Assembly (NCBI GenBank): GCA_937911865.1
Contig: CALDSK010000248.1
Location: forward strand, 1-64,000
Length of the DNA stretch: 64,000 nucleotides
Direction of reading: 5' to 3'
DNA from: an uncultured Synechococcus sp.
Lineage (GTDB): Bacteria > Cyanobacteriota > Cyanobacteriia > Phormidesmidales > Phormidesmidaceae
Position numbers and translations under genes: made by a program. Below the pieces are notes generated by a model. It had not been told where the DNA came from, made no database searches, and was given only the letters and a program-made list of their open reading frames with translations. Below, piece after piece: positions 26,246 to 33,810 of the stretch (positions within the stretch are counted from its first letter, which is position 1; every line of letters begins with the position of its first letter).

Positions 26246-26638
26246 GGGTTCATACTCACTTATTGATATCAATATTCAATAGTTGATTAACAGGAGTATA
26301 GCTCAACTTCTCCTTAATAGAAAAGTTTCTCATTAAAATCCGACGACCCATTGGCAATGTATCTATATAACTCTTTGGGCTGAATACAATGCTAGATCTG
26401 ATCATCACAGAAATATCCAGCGATATCTACACCATCACCAAAAGCGAGTTTAAGCTTTTTTAAGCTTGCAGACTCAGTTTTACAAACAAGCCATACAATC
26501 TCAAAACAGCAGTTTAATTGATAATTAATATCATTAATTTTTAAGTGCGGTAGGAAGCTAAGCAACCGACATTTTCTGGCTTATCTGTCTAGCTTAGCTT
26601 TCTGGCTTATTTAGACTGACAGACTCAACCTATCTGAC
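26246..26638. other. 393-bp gap with palindrome and AT-rich Fur-like element
   Basis: A perfect 14-bp palindrome TATTGATATCAATA lies at 26261-26274, 16 bases upstream of the hydrolase-like ATG (minus strand). A second AT-rich element with inverted arms TGATA and TATCA lies at about 26519-26533. Both could be regulatory. A possible 24-residue frame at about 26390-26464 lacks supporting features. Confidence 0.35.
26261..26274. promoter_or_regulatory. 14-bp perfect palindrome near the hydrolase-like start
   Basis: TATTGATATCAATA is its own reverse complement and covers the alternative TTG start at 26272. In this position it could act as an operator for the hydrolase-like/Crp gene pair. The binding factor is unknown. 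Confidence 0.35.
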
Positions 26639-27091
26639 TCACCTGGCTTGCTGTTGCGCCGTACAGTTAGCACAGATCCCATAGAGCGTTAGCTGACAAT
26701 CCAAGACGTGGTAGCCTGCCGAGCTAGCTGTCTTTTCTCCAATTTTTGCAACCGAGCGCTCGGCAAACTCAACCGTTTTATTGCAGTGAACGCAGACAAT
26801 ATGATGATGATCTTTCAGGGGACGATTGAGTTCGTAGTGCTTGTGACCTTCTGCCAGTTCTAGCTCCCGTAGTAATCCCATATAAACCATTAGGTGTAGT
26901 GTACGGTAAACGGTTGAGAGGCTAATTCGCTCTCCATCTTCTTCTAATAAATTGTGGAGATCTTCCGCGCTCAGGTGCTCACCCTGAGTCAGCTCCATAA
27001 AAATGCTTAAGACCTTTTGCCGCTGAGGCGTTGCACGATATCCCCTGGCATTGAGTTCATCCTTCAAGGCTGAATCCGACAAAAAAGGCAT
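26639..27091 (-). CDS. Fur family regulator (FurA-like paralogue)
   Basis: This is a 150-aa Fur protein. The winged helix has GYRATPQRQKVLSIF (about 16-30) and ISLSTVYRTLHLM (about 56-68), followed by the metal-binding dimerisation domain with HKHYELN, DHHHIVCVHCNKTVEF and CANC. It keeps two CxxC motifs and the HHH segment used for structural Zn and regulatory metal. It resembles the FurA-like protein at 27659 over most of its length, so the pair looks like an old duplication. A Fur-like 7-1-7 sequence (27110-27124) lies 18 bp upstream of the ATG, suggesting autoregulation. Confidence 0.88.
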   Translation of the reverse strand: MPFLSDSALKDELNARGYRATPQRQKVLSIFMELTQGEHLSAEDLHNLLEEDGERISLSTVYRTLHLMVYMGLLRELELAEGHKHYELNRPLKDHHHIVCVHCNKTVEFAERSVAKIGEKTASSAGYHVLDCQLTLYGICANCTAQQQAR

Positions 27092-27109
27092 GGTCCGCTT
27101 TGCTTAACT

Positions 27110-27124
27110 TAGTAATCATTCTTA
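27110..27124. promoter_or_regulatory. Fur-box-like 7-1-7 site upstream of the first fur gene
   Basis: On the minus strand it reads TAAGAATGATTACTA, an imperfect 7-1-7 inverted repeat, placed just upstream of the fur ATG at 27091. It suggests autoregulation or cross-regulation by the other Fur. Confidence 0.4.
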
Positions 27125-27583
27125 TTTAGGATGCAGCAAAAGGTCAAGCCATTGATTATTATTCGATAGATAAAAGCGCTACCTATTCCTTATAATCCAC
27201 CTTGAATTTAAGTTCGCACAAATAGAAACATATCGTAAGATGCTCTACAGGCAAAGCTTACAGCCATAGTTATAGCCATAGAGAGACTGGCAACCCTCTC
27301 TGTGTCGTTCAGAAATCGCTGTAGCCTTGTAGGCATTTGTTATCAGCTATAGTTGGTAGGTGTTAGCAACTGAATAAAATACTAAAGTAGAATAACTATC
27401 GGTAAATCGCGACAACGCAGCGGACAAAGAGCGATGGAGTCTGCGGGCAGCGGATGATCTCTATGGGAGATTCACACCTTACGCGCGATTAACTTTGCGA
27501 TCGCTCTTTGCGATTCATTTTGTGATTAAGAGCAGCACCCACACTCAACCCGTTTAAGCAAAGCTTGCACGTCATACACGAAA

Positions 27584-27606
27584 GGGACGCAGCAATGCTA
27601 CGTCCC
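27584..27606 (-). terminator. hairpin terminator downstream of furA
   Basis: GGGACG(C)AGC and GCT(A)CGTCCC flank a three-base loop with one mismatch. On the minus strand the stem is followed by TTT. It lies 53 bp after the furA stop. Confidence 0.55.
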
Positions 27607-27658
27607 CATAAGTTCTACGATTGGGCGCTACAGTTGGCCAGGCCTTTTATATCGCCTC

Positions 27659-28114
27659 TTAGATAGGCAAAATCGAACGCTGACAAGTAGGACACACCGC
27701 ATGAATGGACAGCTGGCAGTCTAAAAGCTGATAGCCAGACTTTTCAGCAGTCTTTGCGCCCACCTTCAGTACAGAATCATTTTTGAACTCAATTGTTTTA
27801 TTACAGCGCACGCAAATAAGGTGATGGTGATGATGCGGAGCCGGACGATTGATTTCGTAGCGCTTTTGATCTTCGGCTAGCTCCAGCTCTCGCAAAATGC
27901 CCATGCGGGCCATCAGCTTCAGGTTGCGATAAATAGTAGAGAGGCCAATCGGAGCACCCTCTTCTTTTAATAGGTCGCACAGATCCTCGGCGCTGAGATG
28001 GCGACCTTCTGGCAAATTTTGAAACGTTTTCAGGATGGTCTCTCGCTGAGGAGTCATCCGCCACCCGCGTTCGTGCAGCTCAGCTTTTAAGGCAGAGGGC
28101 GAATATGCAACCAT
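27659..28114 (-). CDS. furA: ferric uptake regulator FurA
   Basis: This 151-aa protein is very close to cyanobacterial FurA as I recall it: SALKAELHERGWRMTPQRET at the start, LSTIYRNLKLMARMGILREL, HHHHHLICVRCNKTIEFKND and HAVCPTCQR at the end. With Fe(II) it should repress iron-uptake genes; in Anabaena it also responds to redox through its CxxC motifs. It is divergent from the iron permease gene futB. A good Fur box lies in the intergenic region. Confidence 0.9.
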   Translation of the reverse strand: MVAYSPSALKAELHERGWRMTPQRETILKTFQNLPEGRHLSAEDLCDLLKEEGAPIGLSTIYRNLKLMARMGILRELELAEDQKRYEINRPAPHHHHHLICVRCNKTIEFKNDSVLKVGAKTAEKSGYQLLDCQLSIHAVCPTCQRSILPI

Positions 28115-28561
28115 AGCTTGGGCCTCTTAGTGAGAGTCAATAACATATAACTAATGAGAATAATAGCGAATCTGTGGCTTGTTTGCAACAGTAATAACTT
28201 ATTGAGAAAGATACCTAAAAAGAAAGTTGCATAATAGCTGTGCGCCCTTACAGAAAAGGGCTGAGTTCATTGGGTTGTGAGCAGGACTATAAGGGAGTAT
28301 TTCTACCGTTTAATATGGATAAAAGATGATATGTGGAGTCCTATTAGTTGCCCCCTCTAATATTCACGTATCGCCGTTAATGATATTTATTTTCAACTAC
28401 GGTATTTTATTCTCAACTTGCCGCTAAATTTATAACGCTCAGCCGGACAAGTACCAAACAAGTGGCCAGACAAGTAACGCCAAATTTCAAACGATTAGAG
28501 TCTTCTATGCCAGTAGAATAGACTGTTTATAGCCATTTTTCTCAGGCCCTTCGAGTACCCT
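28115..28561. other. 447-bp divergent furA/futB control region
   Basis: It contains a strong Fur-box match at 28381-28395, a nearby second partial match (TATTTTATTCTCA, about 28404-28416), and a TGAGAAT half-site at 28155-28161 near the furA start. No open frame is supported. Confidence 0.5.
28381..28395. promoter_or_regulatory. Fur box upstream of futB
   Basis: TGATATTTATTTTCA differs from the 7-1-7 Fur consensus TGATAATNATTATCA at only two positions. It sits 167 bp before the futB ATG in a region divergent from furA, the expected place for iron-dependent repression. Confidence 0.6.
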
Positions 28562-30271
28562 ATGCCTCGCTTACGTCCTCTCGCTGTTTATCTATTCAAT
28601 AGCTGGGCCAATGGCTGGGCTAATGGCCGGGCAGTCTTTCAAGAAAGCGGCTTCGCGATCGCAACCTGGCTTATCGCCGCGCTGGTCTGCTTGCCCGTTC
28701 TTGTCGTCCTCGGCAGTGTCTTTGCTGATACAAGCGAGATTTGGGCGCACCTTGCCGACACGGTACTCACAAAGTATGTAATCAATTCGATCGTACTGAT
28801 GGTAGGCGTCGGCATTGGGGTGCTTACCATCGGCGTGGGGACTGCGTGGCTAGTCACCATGTGTCAATTTGTGGGCTCTCAGCTTTTTGAATGGGCGCTG
28901 CTTTTGCCTTTGGCGGCTCCGGCCTATCTGCTGGCCTACACCTATACCGATTGGCTGGAGTACTACGGCCCGGTTCAAACAGGACTGCGATCGCTATTCG
29001 GCTGGGAGAGCGCAACCGACTACTGGTTCCCGAACGTGCGCTCAATCGGCGGTGCGATCGCCATGTTTACCCTTACCCTTTATCCCTATGTCTACATGCT
29101 GGCGCGCGTTGCCTTTTTAGAGCAGTCCGTCTGCACTATCGAAGCAAGCCGCTCTTTGGGCTGTAGTCCCTGGCGCAGCTTCACCAAAGTCGCCATGCCA
29201 CTCGCTAGGCCCGCCATCATGGCCGGTCTTTCACTGGCGCTGATGGAAACGCTAAACGATTTTGGCACCGTGCAATATTTCAGCGTTGTCACGTTTACCA
29301 CAGGTATTTATCGCACCTGGTTTGGCATGGGAGAACGGGTCGCGGCGGCTCAGCTTTCTGCCATGCTAATGCTGTTTATTTTGGCGCTGATTTTGTTAGA
29401 GCGGCGATCGCGCAGACAGGCTCAATACTACCAGGCGAACAACAGCGTAAAGACGCCGACCGTCTACCAGCTGAGCGGGTTCAGGGGAGCATTGGCCTTC
29501 TTCGCCTGCATACTACCTATCGGGCTCGGCCTACTTCTGCCAGGCGGGCTCTTGGCGCAAATGGCGTTCAAGAACTTAGACCAGGCGTGGGGCAATCAAT
29601 TTGGAGAGCTAGTAAGCAACAGTCTCATCTTAGCTGGGCTCACAGCTGCGATCGCGCTATTCCTGTCTCTCATTCTGGCCTACGGCCAACGCCTAAATAA
29701 CAACCGATACATCCGTATGGGCGTCAGGCTAGCTGCTATGGGCTACGGAATTCCTGGCGCGGTGATTGCCGTTGGCATTCTCATTCCGGTCACTCGCCTA
29801 GATAACGTCATTGCTAGCTGGGCCAAAGCGGCCCTCAACAGCTCGCCTGGCTTACTGATTAGTGGCTCTATCACGGCGCTTATTTTTGCCTATCTTGTTC
29901 GCTTCCTCGCCGTTGCCCTCAGCTCTGTAGAATCTGGCCTCGGCAAAATTCGCCCTAATTTGGACGACGCATCACGCAGCCTGGGCTACACACCCACCGA
30001 AACCCTTGTCAAAGTCCATACGCCGCTGATGACCGGCAGCTTATTGACCGCTATCATGCTGGTTTTCGTCGATGTCATGAAAGAGCTGCCCGCGACCTTG
30101 GTGATGCGTCCTTTCAACTTCGATACGCTGGCTGTACGGGTCTATCAATACGCTTCTGATGAACGCTTAGTTGAAGCGGCTGCTCCGGCGTTAACGATTT
30201 TGCTGGCGGGCCTGATTCCCGTCATCGTGCTCAGCTGGCAGATCAGACAAAGCCGACAGGTTCGTCAGTAA
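28562..30271 (+). CDS. futB: ferric iron ABC transporter permease
   Basis: The 569-aa permease has two homologous halves of about six helices each, as in FutB, SfuB and HitB. Each half carries an ABC-permease EAA loop: EASRSLGCSPWRSFTKVAMPL in the first and DDASRSLGYTPTETLVKVHTPL in the second. It imports Fe(III) together with a periplasmic FutA-type protein and FutC ATPase, neither of which is in this window. The gene is preceded by a Fur box and is divergent from furA. An in-frame repeat NGWANGRA is visible near the N-terminus. Confidence 0.88.
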   Translation: MPRLRPLAVYLFNSWANGWANGRAVFQESGFAIATWLIAALVCLPVLVVLGSVFADTSEIWAHLADTVLTKYVINSIVLMVGVGIGVLTIGVGTAWLVTMCQFVGSQLFEWALLLPLAAPAYLLAYTYTDWLEYYGPVQTGLRSLFGWESATDYWFPNVRSIGGAIAMFTLTLYPYVYMLARVAFLEQSVCTIEASRSLGCSPWRSFTKVAMPLARPAIMAGLSLALMETLNDFGTVQYFSVVTFTTGIYRTWFGMGERVAAAQLSAMLMLFILALILLERRSRRQAQYYQANNSVKTPTVYQLSGFRGALAFFACILPIGLGLLLPGGLLAQMAFKNLDQAWGNQFGELVSNSLILAGLTAAIALFLSLILAYGQRLNNNRYIRMGVRLAAMGYGIPGAVIAVGILIPVTRLDNVIASWAKAALNSSPGLLISGSITALIFAYLVRFLAVALSSVESGLGKIRPNLDDASRSLGYTPTETLVKVHTPLMTGSLLTAIMLVFVDVMKELPATLVMRPFNFDTLAVRVYQYASDERLVEAAAPALTILLAGLIPVIVLSWQIRQSRQVRQ

Positions 30272-30384
30272 TTCGTCAATAAAAAGAAGCTAGCGACCGG
30301 CGGCGGTAAAAACTTTTGGTGGATTTTCAGTATCCTGTAAGGCTCTAAATTTATAGTGAGTACTGGCCCTCTTTAACTTCCTAC

Positions 30385-31389
30385 ATGGCTAAATCTCCCG
30401 TACCGGCTCAGTCTTCTGTTCCTACAGGTGGGGGACGCCCGCCCCTGCATCCACTCAAAGAGCCCTTACCCTGGCTAAAAGCACTTTGGCAGTTTTCTCG
30501 GCCACATACGATTGTGGGAACAAGTTTCAGCACTGTAGCGCTATTTGCGATCGCACTTGCTGTCGCAGTGCCTTCACTTAACGGCGCTCAAATTTTCGGC
30601 AGCTGGCTGCTCGCCTGGATTGCCTGCCTATGTGGAAACGTCTATATCGTTGGCCTCAACCAGGTAGAAGATATTGCAATCGATCGAATCAACAAACCGC
30701 ATCTACCCATTGCCTCAGGTGAATTCACAAAGCGGCATGGGCAAAAGATTGTCTGGCTGATGGGTGGAGGTGCGATCGCACTCTCCCTGCTCTCTCAAAA
30801 CATTTTTCTCATTCTCACCGTTGTTCTTAGCCTGATTATCGGCACCGCCTATTCTCTGCCGCCTATTCGATTGAAGCGCTATCCCTTTTGGGCGTCTATG
30901 TGCATTTTGGTCGTGCGCGGTGCGATTGTGAACCTGGGTCTGTATCTATATTTTGCGACCCAGCTTGGCCTGGGTAGAACCGTGCCAGCTCGGGTGTGGG
31001 CGCTAACGCTGTTTGTTCTGGTGTTTAGCTTTGCGATCGCCATCTTTAAAGACATTCCAGATCTTGAAGGCGATCGCCAGTTCAATATCTCTACTTATAC
31101 CCTTCAGCTCGGCCAGAAAAGGGTCTTCGATCTCGCCCGCTGGGTACTCTCAGTTTGCTACGGCGGCTTAATTCTGGCAGCACCCTTTTTAGCAGGGGTC
31201 AACGCACCCTTTTTAATAGCCACCCACAGCATCGGCATTCTCTCCTTCTGGTGGCTCAGCCGCCGGGTCGATTTGGATACTTCACCCGCTAAAAAAGACA
31301 TCTCCTATCCAGACTTTTACCAGTTCATCTGGAAACTCTTTTTTGTGGAATACTTGATCTTCCCGCTGGCCTGCTGGCTCGCGGCCTAA
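30385..31389 (+). CDS. hpt: homogentisate phytyltransferase (tocopherol biosynthesis)
   Basis: This 334-aa UbiA-family prenyltransferase has about nine helices. The two Asp-rich motifs are NQVEDIAIDRINKPHLP (Asn92, Asp96, Asp100) and KDIPDLEGDR (Asp223, Asp226, Asp230), which bind Mg-diphosphate. The DIAIDRINKPHLPIASG and FKDIPDLEGDRQFNI context matches cyanobacterial Slr1736-type enzymes. These condense homogentisate with phytyl diphosphate at the start of tocopherol synthesis in the membrane. Chlorophyll synthase is a related alternative but has different motif contexts. It stands alone between futB and the dynamin genes. Confidence 0.85.
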   Translation: MAKSPVPAQSSVPTGGGRPPLHPLKEPLPWLKALWQFSRPHTIVGTSFSTVALFAIALAVAVPSLNGAQIFGSWLLAWIACLCGNVYIVGLNQVEDIAIDRINKPHLPIASGEFTKRHGQKIVWLMGGGAIALSLLSQNIFLILTVVLSLIIGTAYSLPPIRLKRYPFWASMCILVVRGAIVNLGLYLYFATQLGLGRTVPARVWALTLFVLVFSFAIAIFKDIPDLEGDRQFNISTYTLQLGQKRVFDLARWVLSVCYGGLILAAPFLAGVNAPFLIATHSIGILSFWWLSRRVDLDTSPAKKDISYPDFYQFIWKLFFVEYLIFPLACWLAA

Positions 31390-31551
31390 CCGATAGAAGC
31401 ACTCTAAAATCTGAAAAGGCAGGATGTTGTCAGGTATAAACGCTGACGATATCGAAATCATCTCGCTAAACGCTGTTACGGAACGTTATTCGAGCACTGC
31501 ACTACAATTCGATTTTACTTGGGAAATCATGCAGCTCATGCTGTTGCACCT

Positions 31552-31631
31552 ATAGCTTCTGTCGATTTGCTTAGGACACTTTTATCGGCTGAAACCGTTA
31601 CGTGACAACAGGCAGCTCGACTAGCAAAGTA
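31552..31631 (+). repeat. diverged intergenic repeat, copy B
   Basis: This is the partner of the copy at 23628-23707, at roughly three-quarters identity with one gap. Its 3' end runs into the hairpin at 31622-31653. Confidence 0.5.
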
Positions 31632-31653
31632 AAGATGCAGTCTTACTTTGCTA
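31622..31653 (+). terminator. hairpin at the end of repeat copy B
   Basis: TAGCAAAGTAAAGA pairs with TCTTACTTTGCTA, a 13-bp stem with one bulged A and a five-base loop. No T-run follows. It may belong to a small RNA formed by the repeat or terminate read-through before the dynamin genes. Confidence 0.5.
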
Positions 31654-31693
31654 TATCAATATTAATTTGCCAGTTCCCTTACTATCCATTAGC

Positions 31694-33772
31694 ATGCCAG
31701 GTATCTCACAGCCCACGAACTTTTTCAATAATTTAGACAGAGTTGCCCAAGTTCGGCAGCAAATGGCTGACGATTTAGCTGTCATGGTAAAAGTGGCGAC
31801 TCAATCTGAAGCCACCGGGTCAGAAGAGTCTGGTCAAATGGGGCTAGCACAAACTATCGAAGATATGGAATCTGCCAGTAGAAACCTGCGACAGGGTGTC
31901 TTTCGGCTGTTGGTTCTAGGCGATATGAAGCGGGGCAAAAGTACGTTTTTGAATGCGCTGATTGGCGAAAATTTGCTGCCGAGCAATGTCAATCCTTGTA
32001 CCGCGCTGCTGACTATTTTGCGCTATGGCCCTAAGAAGAAAATTACTGTTCACTTTTTGAACAATCAGCCGCCAGAAGCGCTTGATTTTGAAGCGTTTAA
32101 GCAGCGCTACACAATCGATCCAGCCGAGGCAAAAAAGCTAGAAGAGAGCGAAGAACTTGCCTTCCCAAACGTTAGTCATGCTGTTGCAGAGTATCCCTTA
32201 CCGCTGCTAGAAAAAGGCGTAGAGATTATCGATAGCCCTGGGCTAAACGACACCGAAGCGCGTAATGAGTTATCGCTGGGCTATATCAATAACTGTCACG
32301 CTATTTTGTTCATGCTAAGGGCAACACAGCCCTGCACACTGGCCGAACGTCGCTATCTAGAAACCTACTTAGAAGGTCGCGGCCTATCTGTTTTCTTTTT
32401 GATCAATGCCTGGGACCAGATCAAAGAGAGTTTGATCGATCCAGATGACGCAACAGAAGTGGCAGAAGCCGAAGCGAAGTTGCACAAGCTGTTTAAAACC
32501 CATCTAAACCGCTATTGTCAGATTGATGGCCTCGACTGCTACAGCGATCGCGTCTTTGCAGTCTCTGCGTTAGAAGCACTACGCCACAGGCTAAAAGATC
32601 CGAATGCGAGTTTGGAAGCGACTAGCTTGGGCACGTTTGTACAGTCGCTAAACGTGTTCTTGACCCAAGAAAGAGCGATCGCAGAACTCCGACAGGCGAG
32701 AACACTGGGCAGAGAAACGCGCGATCGATTTCAGGAAGCCGTCGCCCGCCGAATTCCGCTCATGAACCAAGATGTAGATGAGCTTAAAGCACGCATTGCT
32801 TCTGTACGACCAGAGTTTGAAGAACTCAGCGGAATTCAAGATCGCTTTCGGCAAGAGATTCGCTCTATGCGCGATCGCCAGTCTCAAAGCACCGCAAACT
32901 CTCTTAAAACCTACATCTATCAGCTAGAGAGCACCTTTGAAGATGACTTTTTGCGCTACCAGCCCGAACTCGGCCTGAGCGAGTTTCTCTCAGGGCAGGG
33001 GCGCACCGTCTTCTCTATCAAGCTAAGAAAAGCCTTTGAGCGCTACGTCAACGACAAGTTCCACGCCTGGGCAAAAGCAGCTGAAAAAGACATTGACGCA
33101 GCTTTTGACAATCTCTCTAAAAGCGCTGAAAGCTACGGTGCTTCTTACCGAGAAGTGACCACTCGCATGACCGAAAAGCTCACTGGTGAAGCGCGAATCA
33201 ACGGCATTCCAACAGGTGACAATGGCGAAGATTCTCCCGCTTGGGTGAAATGGGCAATGGGTTTACTCTCATTAGCCAGTCGTAACCCGGCAGGTATGGT
33301 AATGGCCGCCACTGGATTTGACTGGCAGAGCATTTTGATTAATTTCCTAGCTACAAGTGCAGTAACTGTTATTGCCTCTACGCTTTTTGGTTCAATTTTT
33401 GGGCCAGCTGGTATATTGCTCGCAGGTTTTGGTGTTGGCGCTTTTCAGCTGGATCACGCTCGTAAAGAGCTCACCAAAGCGATGAAAAAAGAGCTGGTGA
33501 AGCATTTACCTAAACTAGCTGATGAGCAGTGGCAGCCGGTATACGACGGGGTGCAAGCCTGCTTTGACCAGTATGAAGCGGAGGTGATGGGTCGCATGGA
33601 ACAGGACATTTGTGATCGCAAGGCCGAACTAAACAATCTACTCAACCAAAAAGAATCTCGCGAAATTGACCGCGATGCAGAAGTTGATAGATTGAAAAGT
33701 GCTGAAGAAGCCATAAAATCTGCCAGTGAACGAATAGACTCGGCCTACCAGCAAGCTTTAATAGCAGCTTAG
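31694..33772 (+). CDS. bacterial dynamin-like GTPase (BDLP1-like)
   Basis: The gene codes for 692 aa from the ATG at 31694; a TTG at 31667 would add nine residues. The length fits Nostoc BDLP1 (about 693 aa). The G domain has P-loop GDMKRGKST (76-84), switch-I Thr103, DSPG at 180-183 and NAWD at 238-241 in place of NKxD. Long helical regions follow, with a hydrophobic paddle (around residues 540-590: SILINFLATSAVTVIASTLF) for membrane insertion, then a C-terminal helical stalk. It should remodel or tubulate membranes, possibly thylakoid or plasma membrane. It is followed 38 bp later by a second GTPase of the same class. Confidence 0.88.
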   Translation: MPGISQPTNFFNNLDRVAQVRQQMADDLAVMVKVATQSEATGSEESGQMGLAQTIEDMESASRNLRQGVFRLLVLGDMKRGKSTFLNALIGENLLPSNVNPCTALLTILRYGPKKKITVHFLNNQPPEALDFEAFKQRYTIDPAEAKKLEESEELAFPNVSHAVAEYPLPLLEKGVEIIDSPGLNDTEARNELSLGYINNCHAILFMLRATQPCTLAERRYLETYLEGRGLSVFFLINAWDQIKESLIDPDDATEVAEAEAKLHKLFKTHLNRYCQIDGLDCYSDRVFAVSALEALRHRLKDPNASLEATSLGTFVQSLNVFLTQERAIAELRQARTLGRETRDRFQEAVARRIPLMNQDVDELKARIASVRPEFEELSGIQDRFRQEIRSMRDRQSQSTANSLKTYIYQLESTFEDDFLRYQPELGLSEFLSGQGRTVFSIKLRKAFERYVNDKFHAWAKAAEKDIDAAFDNLSKSAESYGASYREVTTRMTEKLTGEARINGIPTGDNGEDSPAWVKWAMGLLSLASRNPAGMVMAATGFDWQSILINFLATSAVTVIASTLFGSIFGPAGILLAGFGVGAFQLDHARKELTKAMKKELVKHLPKLADEQWQPVYDGVQACFDQYEAEVMGRMEQDICDRKAELNNLLNQKESREIDRDAEVDRLKSAEEAIKSASERIDSAYQQALIAA

Positions 33773-33810
33773 GATGAAAACCGACTGTACTCATTCGCAG
33801 AAGAAAGCTG

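Larger units (their letters stand above)
27092..27658. other. 567-bp gap between the two fur genes
   Basis: It holds a Fur-like 7-1-7 site (27110-27124) at the start of the downstream fur gene and the hairpin terminating the upstream fur gene (27584-27606). The middle contains HIP1-type GCGATCGC but no convincing gene. Confidence 0.45.
31390..31693. other. 304-bp gap with intergenic repeat copy B and hairpin
   Basis: The gap holds copy B of the diverged 80-bp repeat (31552-31631), directly followed by a hairpin (31622-31653) next to the dynamin operon. No gene is seen. Confidence 0.5.
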
